A stretch of 64,000 nucleotides of DNA, from NCBI GenBank assembly GCA_964035545.1, contig OZ037765.1, positions 10,038,698 to 10,102,697 of the forward strand, given 5' to 3'. Position 1 is the first letter of the stretch, and each line of letters opens with the position of its first letter. The notes under the pieces were generated by a model. It saw only the letters and a program-made list of their open reading frames with translations. It ran no database searches and was not told the origin of the DNA. This document shows positions 1 through 14,300 of this stretch, one piece after another. This DNA is from Bugula neritina. Lineage: Eukaryota > Bryozoa > Gymnolaemata > Cheilostomatida > Bugulidae. A program made the translations under genes and the position numbers.

Positions 1-32
1 TATATTGAAGAATAATTTCTTTGCATTTGTAG

Positions 33-3000
33 TGCCAAATTTATACAAATACACAGAAATCCAGCAGATGTAGCTGTGTCATTTTTTCACCATTTGCAGA
101 AGGAAACCAACTTATCGATCTGCTGCAACTGGGAGGAGTTCATTCAAGTGTTCTGTGATGATAAGCTGAGTATGTGTGGCTCAAGATTTTGTGTTGTGCA
201 TTACACTAATATGTGCGCATATACTATGACAGTAATACATGTGTATATGGCATTAATATGTGTGTAAGTTATTACACTAATAATTATATGTTTGCATATT
301 ACAGCAATATGTGTATAATATATTAAAATAATGATGGCAGATACTTTAAAGTAATGTGTATATTACACTATAATAGCACTACATATAACCGCAGTTGCAG
401 GTATATAAAAGTTTCTGTTATTATAATACCATTACAGAAGTTAAGGTGTACGTGTGTACATTGTATTATATATAGCTAATAATACAACAAAATAAAATAG
501 CTTAGTACAACTAAAACACTATACAACAATTTTTTTGAGAAACTATTTAAGTGGCTAACCGGTCACAAAGCACTAAAAGAAAAAGTTGATTTAACATTTT
601 TACTTTGTCTGAACATTGTCTAGCTAAAGGTCTACATGTAGATAGCAAAGATAAGCTTGCTGAGTGAAGTTAGCCAGCCTTGATGAAATTATTGCATTGT
701 AATCATGTATTATTTAAAATATAGATGAAAGTCATATGTATAAAAATACTGTCTGAAAGAGTCCATGCTCACAATTAAATTATTACACTTTTATTTATAT
801 GCATCTTTTCTAAATATCCAATACTCAAATTCAACTAGACGTATGTTTTACAGTGATACACTCTACGTGGTTCAACTATACCTCTCAGTGGTGGCCTTCT
901 AACCAACAGCCTAATTTCTTGTTGATCTTTTATGAAGATTTAAAAGAGGTAATGCTCTATATCCTCCTTTTAGATACATGCACTGGTTTACATATGCATT
1001 AGCTAGAGTGAACATTTCTCTTGTAGAAAATGCTTTATATGTAGCACAACTCCAATAGCCTGCAACAGTTGTACATTTAATAATACAGCAAGTGCCATTC
1101 TTCACTCTAATTATGGTATTACTGTGGGTTGTGGTAATAACTAGAGAGTTATCTTCTCTATTTTCTTGTTCATACAATATTATTTTTGTTATTATTGTAT
1201 AAGTCATTGCTATATTTAGACTATGAATAGGTAGCGAGTGATATAATGTAACTCTCTGTTGGATTCAAACAGCTTTAGCATAGTAATATACAAGCGAATA
1301 GAGGTTATATAGCTATTACACATAGGGCTAAACTCCTCTTTAGATTTTGGCTACAATTGTGTAATACAGCATAACATAATATATAATATCAATATAATAA
1401 TATATAATATCAATATATTAATATATAATATCAATATAATAATATATAATATCAACATAACATTCTGTAAATTACCTTCAAGTAAGCTGTTGTGTGTCTA
1501 ACTCTCATGTATAAATGTGTTAAATACTAATTATTGAACAATAAGTGCTTTTCAGATAACTCTTAGCATATCATAGTGTCATGAGCAAGTACATACTCAT
1601 ATAATTATGTACTATGTAGTTATTAAAAAAATGCTATATACATATTGTATATAAATTATAAATGATATATTATGAAACATCATTTAAAAAGTTGATTAAT
1701 GGTAATTCTCTTCACTATTTCACCAAAGCATATATGAATAGCACATATATAACAGTTACAGCAACAGTTCTGTAAATACTTTTTGCGTTATATGTGTATA
1801 TATTATTATCAGGGTAATACACGTGTAGCATATATTACACTAATATGGGTGTGTAATACACAGTCTAACCTGTATATTGTTTGAGCTAAGAGATATCCTA
1901 AACCTGCCTAGTTTCTGCAATTTTGGTATCTTATTAGTCTCTAAAAGCCTATTCTTGTGTAAATATGCTGCTACATAGGTTTTGAAAACTGTAAACTATT
2001 TTTTTTATTTATTACACATCCTGCGGAAATTATAACTTTTTTGCAAAAAAGAATAACATGCAGCATGTATTCATGTACTACACTGTAATTTTACAACACA
2101 TGGTTGCATGATATAAAATTAATTGTACAATTTTTTTCGTTTTATTTTATAATAATAATTATTATTAGTATTTGCAGTGTTTACATAACACTGTAAACAG
2201 ATTTTATTTTCTAATAATGATTACAATTGTGACTGTTACCAATAATTGTATATACATAATTCAGATGTGAGTAGATTACATTGTACAAATACCTAAATAT
2301 ACTTATGAATTCCAGAAGCCCATGGATGTGATCAGTGAGATAGCAAAGTTTATAGATGTAGATGCAAGCAGTGACTTCCTGCAGAGTATAGCGCAGAACA
2401 CATCCTTCAACAACATGAAAGCTGTTAAGAGAGAGAAGGAGCATGAAGCTCTTGCTGACCATTTTGTTGATGGGTATTCAATGTATAGGAAAGGTTTGAA
2501 TCAAAACAATAAGAAGCAGAAAGTCCCTAAGCTTATAAATTTTTTGCATGAAGAGCATTATATATTGATAAATGATATATAAATAGAACATAAGATCAAT
2601 TTAATTTATAATAATTAGGGATAGAAAAGTTTACTGCTGGAAAAGTAGTTAGAAAATTTGAAATTGCTAAAATCAATGGGTATGCAATTCCAAACCAAAC
2701 AATACTTATTTCTTGATGGCACAGCCTTTAGCATTAAGCTTCTTCAACATACAATTGTATTACAAAAGGCTTATATACTGTAAACATTACTTCTCTTCAA
2801 AAAGTATAATCATGGCTTCAGATAGAATAAAATTGATTTTCAATGACCTATTTTGGGAGTTATCTTTCCTTTTAGCTGTAATTCAAATAGTTTTCAAATA
2901 CTTTCTTATGATGCAAATTAGGGTTGAGCAATGCCTGTTATATAAATACATCAGCTAATGATAATTCTGATTACAGGTATAGTCGGTGACTGGAGAAACC

Positions 3001-3107
3001 AATTCACTGAAGAGCAGCACAGAGTTTTTCTTTCTTATTTCAACCAGAAGCTTCTTGATTTCCCAGAACTGAGAGCTAAATATTTACCTTACATAGCCAA
3101 TTACTAG
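33..3107 (+). CDS. Cytosolic sulfotransferase, 3' part (4 exons, truncated at left edge)
   Basis: SULT enzymes transfer sulfonate from PAPS to hydroxyl or amine groups of small molecules in the cytosol. Four exons join in phase: 33-169, 854-948, 2316-2493 and 2977-3107 (stop TAG). The first carries the PAPS 3'-phosphate-binding stretch RNPADVAVS, then NWEEFIQVF. The second holds LLIFYEDLKE, the third NTSFNNMK, and the last GIVGDWRNQFT, the conserved C-terminal dimerisation and PAPS-binding segment. The N-terminal part, including the 5'-phosphosulfate loop, lies left of the window, so about 180 of a typical 290 residues are visible. The subfamily and substrate cannot be decided. All splice sites are GT-AG. 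An out-of-frame reading of exon 1 that runs on to about 267 is just intron. Confidence 0.92.
1378..1456. repeat. Short AT-rich tandem repeat, 21-bp unit, about 4 copies
   Basis: Four near-identical 21-bp units built on AATATATAATATCAATAT sit head to tail inside the third visible intron interval of the sulfotransferase gene. The rest of that intron (949-2315) is AT-rich and holds nothing else I can name. Confidence 0.8.
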
Positions 3108-4440
3108 GATCTTGATTATGTTGTTTTGCATGTCATCAATTGTGATATTGCGTCTGTACATAAAAAATTATAATTGCTTAAATATATTAAAGCAAATTTC
3201 TAGCTAGCAGTCTACAACTTTTTATATGATACTACTTTGTTTGTAAAATTGTCATTGAGCTGTTCTAGTTTATTATAAGATCAAAATATATAGAGGGCCA
3301 CACTAAAGTGTTTATTTTCTATGGTAGGTATTTCAGTAAAACAGTTTTAGAGGTCAAATATTTCTTTTTGTTTAATGTCATTTTGTGAGATAGTATTGTT
3401 GGCAATGTAAGCATATAATATAATAAAACCATTACTTAAAATGACATATAAATAATATCTTTATGAGATTGTAACATTAATAATTATTACTTATTGTCCT
3501 GAGAAGAAAATTTATTACAAAAACTTATTTTGTAATAACTCAATCAATATTGTATTTGCTGCAAATTTCAATATAATTTAAAATAGTGCATAATAGGTTT
3601 CTAATTACAATACTCTACTCAATAAACAGAAAATGTATAATTGTTTTCCAGCTTGAATCAATAGATTTGAAATATGATATAAGTATAACAACAAGCTATG
3701 ATTCCTGCTTTATGCTCACTATCTTAGTAGATAACTATTAATCAATGCTTTTGTTTGCTAGACAATTTACTATGTAGTATGACTACATTATTGAGAGAGG
3801 ATTACTTGCTATCACTGGTGACGAATTCACAGTAGATATTGAAAACTGCAAAGCACTTTGTTATATCATGGCTTCAAAAATAGCACAAACTAGATATAAA
3901 AAACAGTCTATGAATCTTTGATAAAATCCTAATTAATATTAAGAATTTTTGCCATTAGCTTTATATGTTTTTTTTTCAACTTTTATGAGTCTAAAATTAT
4001 ACAGGCATATACTCGGAGCTTCGTGTAGGGTTGTGTACAAAATGTCGAAGGAAAGCAGAAGACATTTAAACACTAACGTACCACAAGAGATCTAGCAGTC
4101 CCAAGCTGCAAAATGGTTCTTTCATTTAGTGCATATGTTGATAAGCTTCATTTAGCATCCAAAAATTTTAAAGAATATTGCGATCCTTTCATATGACACC
4201 CAAAAATATGTCTCAAAACGGCCAATGTTACCCCGTTTTACGGTAATGTAATATTAGTGTTTCGTTTATGCAGCGTGCAATAAATAATTTAAGATACCCT
4301 ACAAAAGTGATACTAGATTTTCTCTCTTTACATATAATTACATACAACATCTATTTGGTACTTTGTTAATCAATTTACTGTATTGGTTAGTGGCATTGAT
4401 TGCTGTCAAAGCATGAGCAGTTGAACGCTGTCTAACAAGC
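3108..4440. other. Intergenic, sulfotransferase to transporter
   Basis: This stretch is AT-rich with stops in all frames. It contains possible AATAAA signals for the upstream gene near 3420 and 3621, and the presumed promoter of the downstream transporter. I see no RNA gene, repeat or coding exon here. Confidence 0.6.
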
Positions 4441-7400
4441 ATGGCGGTAATAAACTGTCAGACCAGCTTCATTGCTTATAATTTATTTTTAACTTTTTAT
4501 TCAATATTATCAGCCATTCTAGAAGAGATAATAAAATCACATTTAGTCACCGATTTCTATAATACAGATCATCAGCTAGGATTTCTAAAAGCTGATGTGT
4601 TTTGGACTATAAGCAAACTACCAGCTCTGGTGCCTGCAGTCACAGCGCTATTTATTTTGAATGCTCAAACTTATAAGGTAGGTTTACCAACTTTGATTTA
4701 TATAAAATATTTTGATATGTTAATGAAGTAACTATTAGCTTGTTGATTAGTATATACATTTCAAATCCTTTTTATAAAACATTTTTGAGTTTATAATCAA
4801 AGAAAAAAGCAATTGTCAAATGGCAAGTTTGTTCACTGCATTATATAAGCAAATATTTGGTAGATAGATGCTGCTGTTTATCAGATTTTCATTGATGCAA
4901 CATTTTGAATAAAATGTTATATTTTAGTCTTGTGGTTTTAACAATATATTACATGGGATGCAAGTTATAATATATTTTAATATAATGTGTTCATGCACGC
5001 ATCTTTTTACTTTGAAGCACGCATACAGAATTCCCATACTTGGTCTATTAGTCACTTCTCTGGCATGCCTCTCGTCTATCAACAGTCAAGACAACAACTT
5101 GACCTCATATTATGTTGCTGCTGTAGCATATGGGTTAAGTGGCAGCAAGTACCTTGTACTACTTGGCAGTATATACCACGTCTCCATTAGCTCAGGTACT
5201 ACTTGCACTGTCCTATTGCATTGATTACACATATTTGACTCTAGTATTTGTTTTAACTTTGTAAGTTAAGTTTATAAAAAGTAATTAAGTCCATTCTGCA
5301 ATCAATCAATTAAGAAATTGCTCCAAATTTGCTAAAACGTGTATTGAGGGCTTTGCTTAGTGCAAAAACTGCACTAAGATCAATTAATGTTAATATATTT
5401 GCTATAGAAAGCATACTTGCAAATAATCTATATTCTATACATTAAAAATTTCTTAAGTCTACTTTACTTTTCACTTTTCTACACTTTATTGTATGTTACT
5501 GCATGTAGTTTGTGTTTCTTTCAATCTAACAGGAAAAGTAATTTCAATAGCCACATTATGTCATACTTGTTATGTCCTCCTTTGATGAAAAACTAGTATG
5601 GTTAGTAAATAATTAGCTCACGAGAATCTAAAGCACACCAATTACCAACAACTAATGAGGTTATTGATGGAGCATAAACTGATTAGCCATTATTTAGATT
5701 CTAGAACAAATGCCTTTCTCACTTACTTATAACCTTAAAATAAGTTAAACATTTTTGTTTCCATATTAAAATAATTACAGTTTTTATATTTCAATTGAGT
5801 ATTTTTAAATCCGGACAAGACAATCAACCCGATTTATTTTGTTATAATATGTAATTATTTATTATAGGTACGTTTTAATGTAATGTGTGTAGAACTTTCT
5901 TATGTAGATTGTAGAGATTTGAGTCAGAACATTGGAAGAATGCTTGCTGCCTTAATGGTTGGGGAAGGAGTCAGCTATGCCTTGCTAAAACTAGCCATCG
6001 AATATCCCAATCAAACTCTAATAGCAGTGGGAATAATTAGTGTTGTAACTTTAATTGCCTCATGCATGTTTATTGAAAATAAAAAAGGTTGGTGGGAAAG
6101 TTTTTATGCTAAAATAATTTATCCACTTAATTTTTATTTACCCAAGTGTAAAATTTCTCATCATAAAAAGTTAGGGAAACACAACACACAAATGCAGTTA
6201 TACTAAAGTATTTCTAGCATATCTTTTTTAAATGCAGATGTTAACAAGCTATGGCTGGCTGATTTATTGTTCTGAACTTCAAAAACTATTTAAGCTATTT
6301 TTCGATTCGTACCATTCATTTTAAAGACTTACAGCTGTGACTAAAACTGCAAACTAGACTACATGGATTTTGTTTAACTACTTATCATTACAACAGTTCC
6401 CTACGACATGTTGATAAAACTGCACTGGTATTATAATATATTGCAAATTTTTAGACAAAAAACTATTTTAATTTTCTACCCATGGCTAATATTTATAACA
6501 AATATTTCAGAAGGATTTTATAGCAATGATGCAACTAAGGCTACACAGATCTACACTCCAAAAGAAATAATCTACCTTGCTGTCGGGGTAGGATCCCTGG
6601 CTATATACATGACTAGCAGAGAGTGTGAATTCACTGCTTTGGATATCTTGTTGGTGGATACAGAGGTACTAGGCTGGTCAGATGAAAGAGTCAGGATATA
6701 TAAGATGTCGATTCTGATGTGTAAAGGTAACAACCTTTTTATCTTTCAACTTGCTATCAGAAAGTTCAACACTGTTAGTAACAGAAAAGCTTCAAAAGCC
6801 CAAGTTCTTAAATTTTCTTTATAAATTTTAGTTTGGTGGGGGCAGGTGGAAATTTTTGAGATAGCGTGAATTCTTTGTTACCTATTTATATAGAACATAG
6901 CTTTTCCTAATTTTTCTATTACTGCACCCACTTCACTTTTAGGTTTTAGAACCTAATTCTTGCTAAGTGAGTTACTAACTACATTACCAATTGTTTTATT
7001 TAATATTTATCTACTTGGCAGTTAAAAACAAAAATTAAGGTTATATTGCACTGTTCTATAGAAGAAACTATAAATAAGCAATAAACTATTTTTTTTGCTA
7101 ATCAACTCAGCTTCAAGGACTTGAGGCTGAAGTTTTAGAGCTGCCATTTTAGAGTTAGAGCTAGCAATATTCTACTTGACATAAGTTATTTATCTTTGTA
7201 TGATCTATAACCCACTTACATACAGCTGCACTTGCATAAGATATTTATTGATTTATTTTAGCAATAGGAAATATAGTGCTGATGCCAATCTTAGTGAAGC
7301 AATTACAGTTAACCGAGTTGACAGTCATGATGGCCACTTTAGGTTTCAAAGTTATATCCCTGGTATTGACCGGTTTCTCAATGGAATCTTGGATGGTTTA

Positions 7401-7821
7401 CGTCAATCTGCCGTTAGAATTTATGATTGGCATAGGAACATGCTGTATGTTCACGCTAATAATAAAGTTATCAGATTCAACAAGTATTCCAAAGGTTCTT
7501 TCCGCTACTACGATAACGTGGATAATTGGTGAAGTGATAGGAGAAATCATGACCAACACTACCATGTCAAAACTCAACGTCATATTCAGGGGTTCTACGT
7601 TTTTAGTACTGGCGGTTGTGATGGTGATTTTGTTTAGCTTGTTGCTATGGTTATCCATAGACCTTAGGGCTCACCAACATAAAATTCTGTTAGATAATGT
7701 GAAGTTGACAGACGCTGAAGATGAGGAACTGGAAATCGAGGCAGAGCAATGGCTTCTAAATGCATACGGAAAAGAGAGTGGCAGTTCCGATAACGAAGAT
7801 GTGAATCAAGATATAATTTAG
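4441..7821 (+). CDS. Major facilitator superfamily transporter, SLC46-like (5 exons)
   Basis: Exons 4441-4677, 5018-5195, about 5893-6087, 6511-6726 and 7262-7821 join in frame to 461 codons, the usual size for a 12-helix MFS carrier. Hydrophobic segments recur throughout (for example LLVTSLACLSSI, LIAVGIISVVTLIA, LAVVMVILFSLLLWLSI) and the tail is acidic and cytosolic-looking. Spacing of helices and a block with ELSYVDCRDLSQNIGR after helix 4-5 resemble the proton-coupled folate transporter family (SLC46), where a DVxxxxxRTxR motif sits at that place. The motif-A loop after helix 2 is degenerate, without the usual acidic residue. The acceptor of exon 3 is the least certain: 5893 and 5908 both keep phase. 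The substrate is unknown. The ATG sits in ACAAGCATGGCGG, a good initiation context. Confidence 0.75.
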
Positions 7822-7909
7822 ATTTATAGCTTTATATCTGCTCAGATGTAATAATGTTACTATTCCATCATACGAAACTAACCTTGTGTACCAATACTTC
7901 GGATAGTGT

Positions 7910-7915
7910 AATAAA
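7910..7915 (+). promoter_or_regulatory. Polyadenylation signal AATAAA of the SLC46-like gene
   Basis: A canonical AATAAA lies 89 bp after the stop codon of the transporter, in the tail-to-tail gap before INTS9. The rest of 7822-8342 is AT-rich 3' UTR or spacer with no other feature. Confidence 0.55.
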
Positions 7916-8342
7916 AATAGGATAATTAACTACTATTTTTATATTAACCAGAATATTTTGTTAACAATTTTGCTTCTCATCTGTGAACAGTCAAGAGTTC
8001 TAAGACCTGTAACTGACTGGAATCAGTCTTTCAGTGCGAGACAGCTGATATGATTAAATTGCAAAGAATGATATACGATTATTAGTAATTCTACTCACAT
8101 GCTTATAAATAAAATCCAGTACTTTCTTACTTACTTGCTTAAATACATTTATCTTTGTCAACAATCTCAATGCACTAAACTAGTAAAAACAGTTTAAAAA
8201 TAAAAGTAATGCAATATTTTAGTTATTAAAAATATATAATATATTTTATGCAATAAATTTGTACAATATAAAAATGATTAATGCATACCACAAGTTATGT
8301 GCATACATACATAGATTATGTACATTGTTTAAAACTATTGGT

Positions 8343-11300
8343 TCACTGAGTAGAAGTGCCTGGCGTATTATTGCCGGCAATTTTTGCTGCAGTTATTTTC
8401 TGTAAGGACTGCAGAGTTGCATCTCTAATTTTCACACGAGTGGCTTCCTCGTTGCAAGCAATGTGAATAGAACCATCGAGAATCTGAATGAGCGAGTCTT
8501 CATTTTGCTGCAAAAAATAACAGAATTTTCTTTAACAAATATAAACATTTGACAACAGTACAACAGAGTCTACCGCATGTTTCTGTACCTTAATGTATAT
8601 GGTGCAATATATAATGGTGTAATGGTGTAATATATACAGCTGCATATATCTTACACCTGACCAGCCAGCAGTGACAACAGTTTAAAGTAAATACTAACCA
8701 AATCAATGATAAAATTGCCTCCATCTGCATCTTCTACCTTTGCATCTTTAATGCCATACTAAAAATACACCATACGATATCTTACAAACTATGAGGTGAA
8801 ATATTATATCATGTATTGACCAAATTCAATTATAATATATGAATAAACCATAGCATTGCTGAATGTTATTGCTTATATTGACGTCACTACAGGTTATTCC
8901 ACAAAGATACTTTGAGTTAAAAATTTAAAAGACTGAAAAACTTTCTGTTTGCGCTTCAAAATGTTAGTTTTATTGAGAATATGAAATATTTTATTACATC
9001 TAAAGCATAAAACAATACAGCATAAAATATGCTGAGCAATATATACAGAAGAACTTTTAGTTCCATCAAACAACCTTGACATTACAATAAAATATTAGAA
9101 CTTTTCATTATTTTCAACTAGAAATAATTGATCATTCAATGAAAGCGTGTGGACATACACTCCATCTGAACTACTGCACACAAAGAGCTATACCTGCTCA
9201 AGTCTTTGAATAAACTCTGCAATATTCAAGTTGCCATAAAGTATTGGTTTTTGTAACTTTCTTTTCTTCCCTCTAATGGCATCAGGTCCTAATGGCTAGA
9301 AAAACACAAAGAAAACTGTAATTTTAGTCTTCATGTTCCAATTAAATTAGTATATATTAGAAACCAATAATAAATTTAATAAAAGCCTGCACCTTTGGCG
9401 TTAAATTTAACAAGATCAATTTTACACAGTAAATGATTTTTGAAACATTTTTAAATACATGTACAAAGTGATGGGATTTTGTTGGTAATTCCCAGCCATG
9501 AACATCTTGGAGGTCAACAGTTTACTGAAATCTCTCAGAAGTTGTTCCCACATCTGTACAATATAGAGATATGCATACCTCCATGGTGTATTTGTTGTCT
9601 ACATTTCTCAGAGTTGAGGCAAGCTGTACTACCGCCACACCAGGTCTGATCTCGAATGGCACCATATCTGCTGCCAGCTACAGGAAATAGGGGTAGCAGC
9701 TTTATACTTACTGTACAAGTGAGAATAAATGATATTACAAGCAAAATTAAATGAACTTCAATTACAGTCAACATACTCATATCATGATTTACATACTCAA
9801 ACTAAAATGTATGTTCTTACAAAACGGTTTGAATAGTTACATGATAATTAATGAACTTACACTAGTGTTTATGTACTTACACTAGGGCTTATGTACTTAC
9901 ACTAAGGTTCATGTACTTACACTAGTGTTTATGTACTTACACTAGGGCTTATGTACTTACACTAGGGCTTATGTACTTACACTAAGGTTCATGTACTTAC
10001 ACTAGTGTTTATGTACTTACACTAGGGCTTATGTACTTACACTAAGGTTCATGTACTTACACTAGTGTTTATGTACTTACACTAGGGCTTATGTACTTAC
10101 ACTAAGGTTCATGTACTTACACTAGTGTTTATGTACTTACACTCGGGTTTATGTACTTACACTAGTGTTTATGTACTTACACTAGTGTTTATGTACTTAC
10201 ACTAGAGTTTATGTACGTACACTAGTGTTTATGTACTTACACTAGGGTCCATATCAATGGTTATATAAGATCTCTTCACTGGTAATACCAGCTCGTCCAG
10301 ACCTCTGTGTGTAATCAAGTGTGACTGCTGTGGATCAATTATTAAATCTGTCCTACCTAAATACGATAGTGACACTGTGTTTACACAATGTATACTACAG
10401 TGTCTACACAGCGCATATAACAGTTTTTACACATTGTATACAACAGTACCCATACAAAATATGCTACAGGGGGCAGGGGACAAAACTAAAATGGGAAGTG
10501 TAACTCCCAATAAGTAAAAGAATATTTAGAGAAAATGTACACACATATTTAGAAGAGAAAAGCCTGGGACAATGTGACATGTAAAACTGTAAACGCTAAT
10601 AATGACTACCTGGTTGAAGGGAGGGAGGTGAGGAATACTGTTCTGGTATAACAAGATACTTGGGTCTCAGGTCTCTAATTAGTTTATTAGCCTGAGAGAA
10701 GTTTAGCCTCGTGTCTATCGGGCAGTACACAACTTTCATAGAGACGGGCTGGTATGGAGCTAGTGCATTCAGGTGATTGATGTCCGGGTCTGTAATACCA
10801 CAGAAACATAACAGAATATTCATAGCATGTGTAACCAGGTGACTGAAGTTAGCAACTGTAAGTGATGTAGATGTGAGCTATAAAGAAAAAAGACACTCTA
10901 ACACTGATTCCTGGGAATGAGAGCTAACCAGTTCTGATGGTAACTTTCAACAGCAATAAGGTCAGCAGCTGCTTAGTTAATGCATCAATTGATTATTTTA
11001 ATTGTTTACTTCTTTTGTTATTGAATTAAGCATTAAATTGCTGTCGCAAAAATCACAATTGATAATTTAATTTGTATTACCAGAAAAGTGACTCCTTATG
11101 ACAGTGTATTAATAAAATACAGCCGCTTCGTGGTCACATTTACCTACCAGTGAATATGATAGCATTGTTTTTCTCTTTGGAAAATAAAGTCATGAAATGA
11201 GTCATATCTCCACAGCGCAAAGTGGGATGACTCCCAAATATTACACAAGGCGTTCTGTAACCTTCATTGAAATCACCATATATGTTTGGATAGGCTTTGA

Positions 11301-14300
11301 GTCTCCCAGATTTCAACAACTGCAAAATAATATTCAACAATATACCTTAAAACAATACAACAAATCTATTGTAACGATGGACCTCTGTTTTGTAATAAAT
11401 CCGAAGTTGTTTTCTCACAAGATAAAGAGTTCTAAACTTGGTCACTACAACAAAGCATGAAATTTCACTATTTATGTGAACGCTAAACCCAAATCAAAAA
11501 TTATAAACCCAATCTAATCAAAAATTGAACAGGAAACTTTGAGTAAAAGCTTACAACAGTTTGCATTGTTTGAGATTTGTGCCGAAGCATTTCATATTTT
11601 AAAATTTACACCTAAAAGTATTATTTTAGAATTTTACTTTGCAAAATATAGGCAAATACATAGTCTAAGCTACCCACACATGAAAATACATATTTGTTTT
11701 TAGTCAGGCTAGCTGTTGGGATTCAGGTTTATCATTACAATGCAAAAATAGTATTTGGTTATTTCTGTGAGTTTTTTGTCAAGTAAACCAACCAGTCCTT
11801 GTTTCATACTCATATATACACTTGCAACTCAATTTTTCATAGTCCATACTTTGTAAACACAGTAAATTTCTGGCTTTTATATTTGAAACAAAATGTATTA
11901 TCAATGAGGAGATAACATATACAGACTGATGGATTACATATTTAAAGATTCCAAAATAATTGGTCCGAAAAACAAGTCTTCACTCACCTCGGCATGTTGG
12001 AAAGGTGGTTCTGGCAGATATACTTTAGCTGTCTTTGCTGATGTCAGCCTGTCATAGTAGAAATAAAATAGAATAATAGTAATTACAAATATAAATTATA
12101 GTATAGTATATTTTTACGGTGTTGGTAAGCTGATGTTCCGTATTTCTCCTTCTTTTAAAACTAATAGACTCAACATCATCAGAAAATGAATAGATTGATA
12201 CCAGTGTTACGATGTTACAGCTTTTCAAAAGCACTCATGAAAGTTTGTGGAATACTTTTTTAATAAATTGTTTTGATACAAGATTTTATAGACTCCATCA
12301 TCAACACATTGAACACAAAATTTGAAAGTCAACAAGCCATGATTACTTACCACTCGGCGTAGATGTTGGAGTAAGCCAGACTGGCTTCTGCTCGCTCTGA
12401 TATGAAATACATTGGTATGTGTGCGAGGTTGGATAACTTCAAGTGATTTGCCAGACACTCAAACATGTCAAAAGTGACACCACACGGCAGACATGGTACA
12501 AGGACGTTACCTCCCTTCTTTAATGTCTCCACTAAAATCATTCACCAGTATATTAAGCTTAAAACCGAAATTCAAATGAAGAGAATGAATGATGGTTATT
12601 CTAAAGGTTTTCCGACACCTAAATTTTTTATATTTTCTGAATGTTTAAAATTTACTAAACTTATCTATGTTTTTTTTTCCGATATTTTTTCACATAATAT
12701 ATTGCAATCAGCAGAGTATAAACTACTTTTGATAATTTTTCTTTTGAAATTATATATATGTAAAAAATAATTCAATACATCAATTCAACTTTTAGCAACA
12801 CAAAAATAAACTCAATAAACTCACTAGCAATAACATTATTTTTAATATTAATCACATATTAGTCCAAGTGCAAAACTTGCTCAGGAAACTTTAACTTGAT
12901 AGTTTACCAGTAGCTGTGGTGAATTCACTAATCATAGCATCAGGGTTCTGTGTAGGGGACCTGTTTAGATTTGTAATGATCATGACGTCACTTTTCTTCA
13001 ACGACGTATGTTCCATTGGCTAAACAAAGTATAGATCTCACATAACTATATGCTGAATCAAAACATTTAAAATGACTTCATATTCAAATTTGTTTGTAAC
13101 AGAACTCACTCTTGGGTGAGTGGTCAATGCGCAGGATCCAGCTATGTAGGTGATTCTCTCATGGTCAGAGTCTATGATCCAGTTACAACTGCCTATACAG
13201 TATCCCGAACTGATGGCCATGATATTCAACAGTCCAAATATACTCTGAAAGAAAGAAGTTTAATCTGCATGTGTGTGTCATTATTTTACAAGTATCGTAC
13301 AGCAACACTATGATTGCGTGACAGCTGAGAGTTTGACAAATTAAACATTAGTATTACTGCACACATCAAGCAATTTATTACTAACAAGTTAAGAACACTT
13401 AAAATTGAATTCTATGAATACTGAGAGATTTATAAATCACTAACATTTTTTTCATTATATGCCACAGTATGAACCCGAGACATGCAAGAGTTGACATTCT
13501 CTTGAGTGTAGATTTGTCTCCACCTGTGATTTGTACTCAATGCAGTTAGTAGCTCAGCTGGTACTCCACTATAACAAATAACTACACAGTGTCACTTCAA
13601 TCAGCAGCACCAAGTTTGGTGTTTACATTATGAAGATAACCACTTAACTAAAACGCTTATGACAGGTAACAGGGTAACAGGTTGCTTGCACCAAGAGACC
13701 ATGCCTGAATGTGTGATCATATAATGCCCATCATAAGAATAATCAAAAGTAGAATATCAACATCTCATTTGCCATATTATCAAGAGAGCAGCGGTAGTCT
13801 AGGAGTGAGAGCGCTTGCTTAGTAAACATGAAGTCATGGTTCGAACCCTGACAAAGGCCATTGGTGATGTTAGGAAGAGCATCCAGTCATAATTGCTCCT
13901 GTCCCACATATGAACAAGTCCTTAGGCCGAGTTAACACAAACCCTTTCCATCAGGGGTTCTCACAGGGATTGTGACTATAAACTTGCTTGAGTATTTGCC
14001 GTATTATTAACAAATATTTACAACCTTGCAAACTGGTGGAGCGGCTTTTTCTCTGTAATTATATTTTCCCCAAATATTTTAGCTGCTTCAAGATTTCTTT
14101 GCAAAGTTTATATAGATTGTTTACATAAAATTATAGATCTCTCTAGAAAAGATCATTAGTGATGTTAGCAAGTGCATTCAGTCATAATTGCTTCTTTGCC
14201 ACATCATATAAACAAGCCCTTAGCTCGCTTGAAAAACCCTTTCCATCAGAAGTTCTTACAGGGATCACAACTATAAACTCATATTGCTGTGTTAAACAGC

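Noticed and set aside
911-1207. A 98-codon minus-strand frame
   Set aside because: It overlaps a well-supported sulfotransferase exon and intron on the other strand, and its composition is not protein-like.
9855-10246. CRISPR-like regular repeat
   Set aside because: There are no unique spacers; units are contiguous and variant, as in a minisatellite, and the locus is inside an animal gene intron.
12465-12770. A 101-codon plus-strand frame
   Set aside because: It is antisense to INTS9 exon 10 and runs on into AT-rich intron.
13782-13860. A tRNA-Thr gene
   Set aside because: A and B boxes are present but acceptor and other stems do not pair, and the sequence continues into a repeated non-tRNA body. 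It is a SINE head.
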